A stretch of DNA of 64,000 nucleotides, from assembly GCF_042682745.1 (NCBI RefSeq), contig NZ_JBHUIO010000002.1, forward strand, positions 992,001 to 1,056,000, given 5' to 3'. The translations under genes were made by a program, and so were the position numbers. This DNA comes from Tumebacillus_A lipolyticus. GTDB taxonomy: Bacteria; Bacillota; Bacilli; Tumebacillales; Tumebacillaceae. Shown in pieces: positions 60,040-64,000 of the stretch (positions are counted from its first letter, which is position 1; each line of letters begins with the position of its first letter). The notes under the pieces are model-generated. The model searched no databases, was not told the origin of the DNA, and saw only the letters and a list, made by a program, of their open reading frames with translations.

Positions 60040-60068
60040 ATTCTATACCTATTATTTTTATTTTTCAA
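60040..60068 (-). promoter_or_regulatory. Promoter of the MFS-acylase-NRPS operon
   Basis: TTGAAA (60063-60068) and TAGAAT (60040-60045) are 17 bases apart on the minus strand, about 70 bases before the MFS start, in an AT-rich stretch. Confidence 0.8.
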
Positions 60069-60087
60069 TGATAATAATTATATTATC
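60069..60087. promoter_or_regulatory. Fur/PerR-type operator next to the -35 box
   Basis: TGATAATAATTATATTATC contains TGATAATAATTATAT, which matches the Fur 7-1-7 consensus TGATAATnATTATCA at 13 of 15 positions. The second arm, ATTATC, is at 60082-60087. PerR sites differ by a base per arm and score the same; the perfect TGATAAT arm favours Fur. It directly abuts the -35 box, a position that would repress. Confidence 0.6.
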
Positions 60088-60141
60088 TTCTAAATATCGT
60101 ACTTGACAGTTTGCCAAAGACTGTCCTGCTCTCCTCTGCAA

Positions 60142-60172
60142 CAAAAAAACCAGCACCCATTGGATGCTGGTT
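60142..60172 (-). terminator. Terminator of the upstream NRPS gene
   Basis: On the minus strand AACCAGCA / TGCTGGTT forms an 8-bp stem with an inner CC/GG pair and a T7 tail. It shows that the NRPS gene at 60247 is a separate transcription unit. Confidence 0.88.
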
Positions 60173-60246
60173 GTCAAATCTTGATTCATGACTCGCACTT
60201 CTCGCACGCGTCCTTCTCTTTTCTCATCGCCCGCAAGCGGTGTTCA

Positions 60247-63200
60247 CTACCTTCTCTTCACAGCTCCGGCCCGTTCGCGGCGCTGGATCTGCGGTGTCTC
60301 GATGCGCTCCGCCGCTTCGATCGCCATCGCCAGCTCTGCGATCGTCGTCTTTTCAAACAGCTCCCGCAGCGACAACTCCACTTGGAACTCAAGCTGCACG
60401 CTGGCGATCAGCTGTGTTGCCAAGAGCGAATGACCGCCGATCTCAAAGAAGTTGTCGTGGATGCCGATCTGCTCGACCTGCAAGAACTTCGACCACAGCT
60501 CGGCCAGCTTCTGCTCGGTCGGCGTGCTGGGCGCCACATACTCCCTTTCTTTGCCCGCACTGGAAAAGTCGGGCTCTGGCAGCGCCTTTCTGTCGATCTT
60601 GCCGTTTGGCGTGAGCGGCAAGGCGTCGAGCTGGAGGAAGGCGGCTGGCATCATGTGGCTGGGCAGGTGCTCGCTGAGCAGCGCTCGCAGTTCGGGCACC
60701 AGCTCCTCCTGCGGAGCGGAGGCGACCAGATAGGCGATCAACCGCTTGTCGTCCGGGTTGATCTCCTTGACGATCACGACCGCTTCCCGCACGGACGGGT
60801 GGCCGATCAGCTGCGCTTCGATCTCGCCGAGTTCGACGCGGAAGCCGCGAATCTTCACCTGGCTGTCCATCCGCCCGAGGAACATGATGTTGCCGTCTGG
60901 CAGCCGGCGGGCCAAGTCTCCCGTCCGATACATCCGAGCGTCCGCCTGCTCCGCGAACGGATCGGCGACAAATCGCTCGGCGGTCAGCTCCGGCCGGTTC
61001 AGATAGCCGCGCACCACCAGGTCACCACCGATGCAAAGCTCACCGGCGATGCCGTTTGGCACCAGCTGTCCGTGCGCGTCGAGCAGGTAGATCGCCGTGT
61101 TTGCCATCGGCTTGCCGATCGGCGTCTGCCGCTCTTCAGCATGCTCCGGATCGATCTGGTAGGCGGTCGCAAAGATCGTCGTCTCCGTCGGCCCGTAGCC
61201 GTTAAAGATCGCAAGTCCCGGAACGCGCTTGGCGATCGTCGCCAGCAGTTTTTCAGAAAGCGGCTCCACGCCGACCAGCAAGCGGTGCAGCGAAAGCGCC
61301 CCGTTCCCCGCTTCCAGCCAAGAAGCGAGGTCTTTCACCATGTACGGCGGCAGGTAGGCGGAGGTGATCTCCTGCTCAACCAGCCATCCGATAAACGTCT
61401 CGCTGTCATAGCGCACCTCATCGGATGCCAGGCAGACGGCCGCCCCGTACAGCAGCGCCGTAAACATCTCATAGACGGAGACGTCAAATCCAAAGCTCGT
61501 CCAGACGCTGCTCCGATCGCCCACCTGCAACGGTTTGCGGTTGTGCATGTCGGTCAGCAGGCTGACCACCCCGCGGTGCGGCACCAGCACGCCCTTCGGC
61601 TTGCCGGTCGTGCCGGACGTGTAGATGATGTAGGCCAAGCCTGTCGAATCGGTGCCTGCGTCGAGGTCAGCTGCCGAACAGCCGCTCCAAGCTGGGTTCG
61701 CTTGGTCGACCGCCAGCACCTGCCTGCCCGCTGCCGACAGTCGCTCTGTCAGCGCGCTCTTGGTGAGCACGACCGGCGCCTGCGCATCTTCCAGCATGAA
61801 CTGCATGCGCTCGTTCGGGTAGGTCGGATCGAGCGGCAGGTACGCGCCGCCCGCCTTCAGCACCGCCAGGATGCTGACCAGCCATTCGTGCGAGCGCTCC
61901 ATGAAGATGCCGATCGGCACGTCAGGGCCTGCTCCAAGCGTCAGCAGGTGGTGCGCCAAACGGTTCGCCTGCTCATTCAGCTCGCGATAGGTCCGCACCT
62001 GATCCTCATACACGACAGCGGTCGCGTCTGGCGTCTTGGCGACCTGCCGCTCGAACAGGCTGTGCAGCGTCGCCTCGCGATCATAGTCGCCCGCCTGATA
62101 GCTGCCGGCCAGCACGGCGAGGTGCTCCGCTTCGGACAGGAAGGCCAGCTCATCGATGCGCTGATCCGGATCGGATACGATCGCGGCGAGCAGGTTGCAG
62201 AAGTGCACGCCCATCCGCTCGATCGTTTCCGCCGCGAACAGGTCGGTGCTGTATTCGAATTCTGCCTGCAAGCGATCGCCATCTTCGACCAGCGTCAAGG
62301 TGAGGTCAAACTTGGCCGTCCCGCTCTCAAGCGGCTCTGGTGTCAGCGTCAAGCCCTGTACGTCCAGCTTCCCTTTCGGCGCGTTTTGCAGCGTGAACAT
62401 CACTTGGAACAGCGGCGATTGGTTCAGGTTGCGCTCCGGTTGCAGCACTTCGACCAGCTTCTCAAACGGCACCTCTTGATGCACATACGCTTCGAGCGCC
62501 GTCTGGCGAACGCGAGCCAGCAGTTCGCGGAATGTCGGCGCACCCGACAGATCGGTGCGCAACACCAGCGTGTTGACGAACAGGCCGATCATCCCTTCCA
62601 GCTCTTCGCGCATCCGCCCTGCGATCGGCGAGCCGACCAAGATGTCCTCCTGACGGCTGTAGCGATGGAGCAGGAGGTTGAAGGCGGACAGCAGCGTCAT
62701 GTACAGCGTCGCACCTTCGGCACTGCTCAGCGCGCTCAGCTTTTCGGTCAGCCCGCTGTCGAGCGAGAAGTTCGTCTGCGCACCGCGCAGCGTCGGCAGG
62801 TCAGGGCGCGGATAGTCGGTCGGCAATTGGAGCAGCGGCAGCTTGCCGCCCAACTTTTGCTTCCAATATTGCAACTGACCCTGCAGCACATCCCCTTGCA
62901 ACCATTCTCGCTGCCAAGCAGAGTAGTCAACATACTGCAGCGGCAACGCCGGGAGCTGCTGTTCAGCCGAGCCGGCCGCATAGCCGCGATAGAGCTCGAC
63001 CATCTCGTCGACGAGGATGCCCATCGACCATTCGTCGGTGACGATATGATGCATCGTCAACAACAGCAGGTGCTCGTCAGGGCGAATTCGGAGCAGTGTA
63101 GCGCGCACCAGCGGACCTTGCGCGAGATCGAACGGTTTTCGCGCCTCCTCGATCGCCAGCGCCTTCATCTGCTCTTCGCGAGTTTGCTCCGGCAGATCTT

Positions 63201-64000
63201 GGAGATCGAGCGTCGACATCTCCAGCGTCAGATCGCTTTGAATGATCTGGATCGGCTGCCCTTCCTCGCTGACAAACACGGTGCGCAGCGATTCGTGTCG
63301 CTCGACCAGCGCGCGGAAACTCTTCGCCAAAGCTACCGCGTCCAGCTCACCCTGCAGTCGCAAGGAGACCGGAATGTTGTAGGCGGAAGAGGCCGGGTCG
63401 AACTGATCGAGGAACCACAAGCGCTCCTGCGCAAAGGAGAGCGGAAGCTGCCCCTCGCGTCCTACTGCGGTGATCGGCAGCACCTTCAGCACCGGCTCAC
63501 CTTGTCTGTTCGCTTCGATCAGCGCCGCGAGCTCCGCGATCGTCGGCGCGTCAAACAAGCTTTTTAGCGGCATCTGAACGGACAGCTGCTGGTTGAGGCG
63601 CGACATCGCGCGCGTCGCCAACAGCGAGTGACCGCCCAGCACGAAGAAATTGTCACGTACCCCCACCTTCTCCAGATCGAGCACGTCGCGCCAGATGCCG
63701 GTCAGCGCCAGCTCCAGCGGCGAGGACGGCGGAACGTAGCTCGCCTCTGAGGTCAGGTCGATGCCCTCAGGCGTTGGCAACGCTTTGCGATCCACCTTCC
63801 CGTTCGGGGTGAGCGGCAGCGCGTCCAACCGCACGAATGCGGAAGGCACCATGTAGTCGGGCAAGCTTTTTCGCAAGAAGCTGCGCAGTTCCCCCAGCTC
63901 GGGCAGCTCGTCCGCCAGACAGACGGCGTAGGCGATCAGCGCATTGTTGCGGCTGATGACGACCGCTTGGCGGATCGCATCGTGCGTTTCCAGCTTCGTT
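60247..64000 (-). CDS. NRPS, 3' part (5' end beyond the window)
   Basis: The frame is open to the window edge, so only the last 1250 residues or so are seen. They read (A, end)-T-C-A-T. The first visible residues belong to the C-terminus of an A domain (SLPDYMVPSAFVRLDALPLTPNGKVDRKALP). Carrier motifs GGHSL are near positions 63620 and 60435. The C domain has HHIVTDEWS, with Glu in place of the motif Gly. The complete A domain gives the code DVYYLGGIFK, which suggests a hydrophobic residue but is not an exact known code. There is no thioesterase, so the chain must pass to another enzyme. A terminator separates it from the FAAL operon. Confidence 0.94.
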   Translation of the reverse strand, partial: TKLETHDAIRQAVVISRNNALIAYAVCLADELPELGELRSFLRKSLPDYMVPSAFVRLDALPLTPNGKVDRKALPTPEGIDLTSEASYVPPSSPLELALTGIWRDVLDLEKVGVRDNFFVLGGHSLLATRAMSRLNQQLSVQMPLKSLFDAPTIAELAALIEANRQGEPVLKVLPITAVGREGQLPLSFAQERLWFLDQFDPASSAYNIPVSLRLQGELDAVALAKSFRALVERHESLRTVFVSEEGQPIQIIQSDLTLEMSTLDLQDLPEQTREEQMKALAIEEARKPFDLAQGPLVRATLLRIRPDEHLLLLTMHHIVTDEWSMGILVDEMVELYRGYAAGSAEQQLPALPLQYVDYSAWQREWLQGDVLQGQLQYWKQKLGGKLPLLQLPTDYPRPDLPTLRGAQTNFSLDSGLTEKLSALSSAEGATLYMTLLSAFNLLLHRYSRQEDILVGSPIAGRMREELEGMIGLFVNTLVLRTDLSGAPTFRELLARVRQTALEAYVHQEVPFEKLVEVLQPERNLNQSPLFQVMFTLQNAPKGKLDVQGLTLTPEPLESGTAKFDLTLTLVEDGDRLQAEFEYSTDLFAAETIERMGVHFCNLLAAIVSDPDQRIDELAFLSEAEHLAVLAGSYQAGDYDREATLHSLFERQVAKTPDATAVVYEDQVRTYRELNEQANRLAHHLLTLGAGPDVPIGIFMERSHEWLVSILAVLKAGGAYLPLDPTYPNERMQFMLEDAQAPVVLTKSALTERLSAAGRQVLAVDQANPAWSGCSAADLDAGTDSTGLAYIIYTSGTTGKPKGVLVPHRGVVSLLTDMHNRKPLQVGDRSSVWTSFGFDVSVYEMFTALLYGAAVCLASDEVRYDSETFIGWLVEQEITSAYLPPYMVKDLASWLEAGNGALSLHRLLVGVEPLSEKLLATIAKRVPGLAIFNGYGPTETTIFATAYQIDPEHAEERQTPIGKPMANTAIYLLDAHGQLVPNGIAGELCIGGDLVVRGYLNRPELTAERFVADPFAEQADARMYRTGDLARRLPDGNIMFLGRMDSQVKIRGFRVELGEIEAQLIGHPSVREAVVIVKEINPDDKRLIAYLVASAPQEELVPELRALLSEHLPSHMMPAAFLQLDALPLTPNGKIDRKALPEPDFSSAGKEREYVAPSTPTEQKLAELWSKFLQVEQIGIHDNFFEIGGHSLLATQLIASVQLEFQVELSLRELFEKTTIAELAMAIEAAERIETPQIQRRERAGAVKRR

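Noticed and set aside
60103..63567. Plus-strand open frame of about 1150 codons opposite the NRPS gene
   Set aside because: It is antisense to conserved NRPS domains, is His/Arg/Leu-rich low-complexity sequence, and arises from GC-biased third positions of the real gene.
1..64000. tRNA or rRNA genes, CRISPR arrays, insertion sequences, prophage or integrase genes
   Set aside because: I looked for clover-leaf/TTCGA signatures, regularly spaced repeats, transposase motifs and terminal repeats and saw none that hold up.

Overview
The window reads as chromosome of a Gram-positive, endospore-forming bacterium of the Bacillales, most like Tumebacillus/Alicyclobacillaceae. This rests on gene content and fairly high GC codon usage, not on a search. 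Supporting signs are the yqeG-yqeH-aroE-yhbY-nadD-yqeK-rsfS-yqeM order, comEA/comEC, a Bacillus-type mntR, a T-box on leuS, a ydaO-type c-di-AMP riboswitch, strong AGGAGG ribosome binding sites, and a spore-type LysM/GH18 protein.

Positions 1-33900 are mostly housekeeping. They hold proline dehydrogenase, a GmhB-type phosphatase, a secreted FTP/PepSY protein, a MoxR-DUF58-DUF4129 operon, nadE with a beta-hydroxyacid dehydrogenase, and the 3' end of a lost Mn/Zn ABC permease. A ferredoxin follows, with an unusual Fur-box leader. Next come an ECF sigma/anti-sigma pair, comEA and comEC, a YqeG paralogue lacking its catalytic Asp, mntR, ddl, leuS behind a T-box, and the yqe operon. The section ends with an NlpC/P60 endopeptidase behind a c-di-AMP riboswitch, a beta-lactamase-like protein without signal peptide, and a YjfB-type peptide.

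Positions 33956-64000 are a nonribosomal peptide synthetase locus, all on the minus strand. One transcription unit (MFS exporter, penicillin acylase, FAAL-initiated two-module NRPS, four-module NRPS with thioesterase) starts at a SigA-type promoter with a Fur/PerR-type operator touching its -35 box. Upstream is the 3' part of another NRPS gene, which runs off the window and has its own terminator.

My reading is this. The FAAL loads a fatty acid, six modules build acyl-Thr-X-Asn-Val-X-Asn, the thioesterase releases it, and the MFS protein exports it. The penicillin acylase may strip the acyl chain, as PvdQ does for pyoverdine. The operator suggests metal or iron control, so a siderophore or a prodrug-type antibiotic are both possible. 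The combination of FAAL, acylase and iron-type operator, plus one condensation domain lacking its catalytic His, makes this the most notable system here. No tRNA, rRNA, CRISPR array, insertion sequence or prophage was seen.
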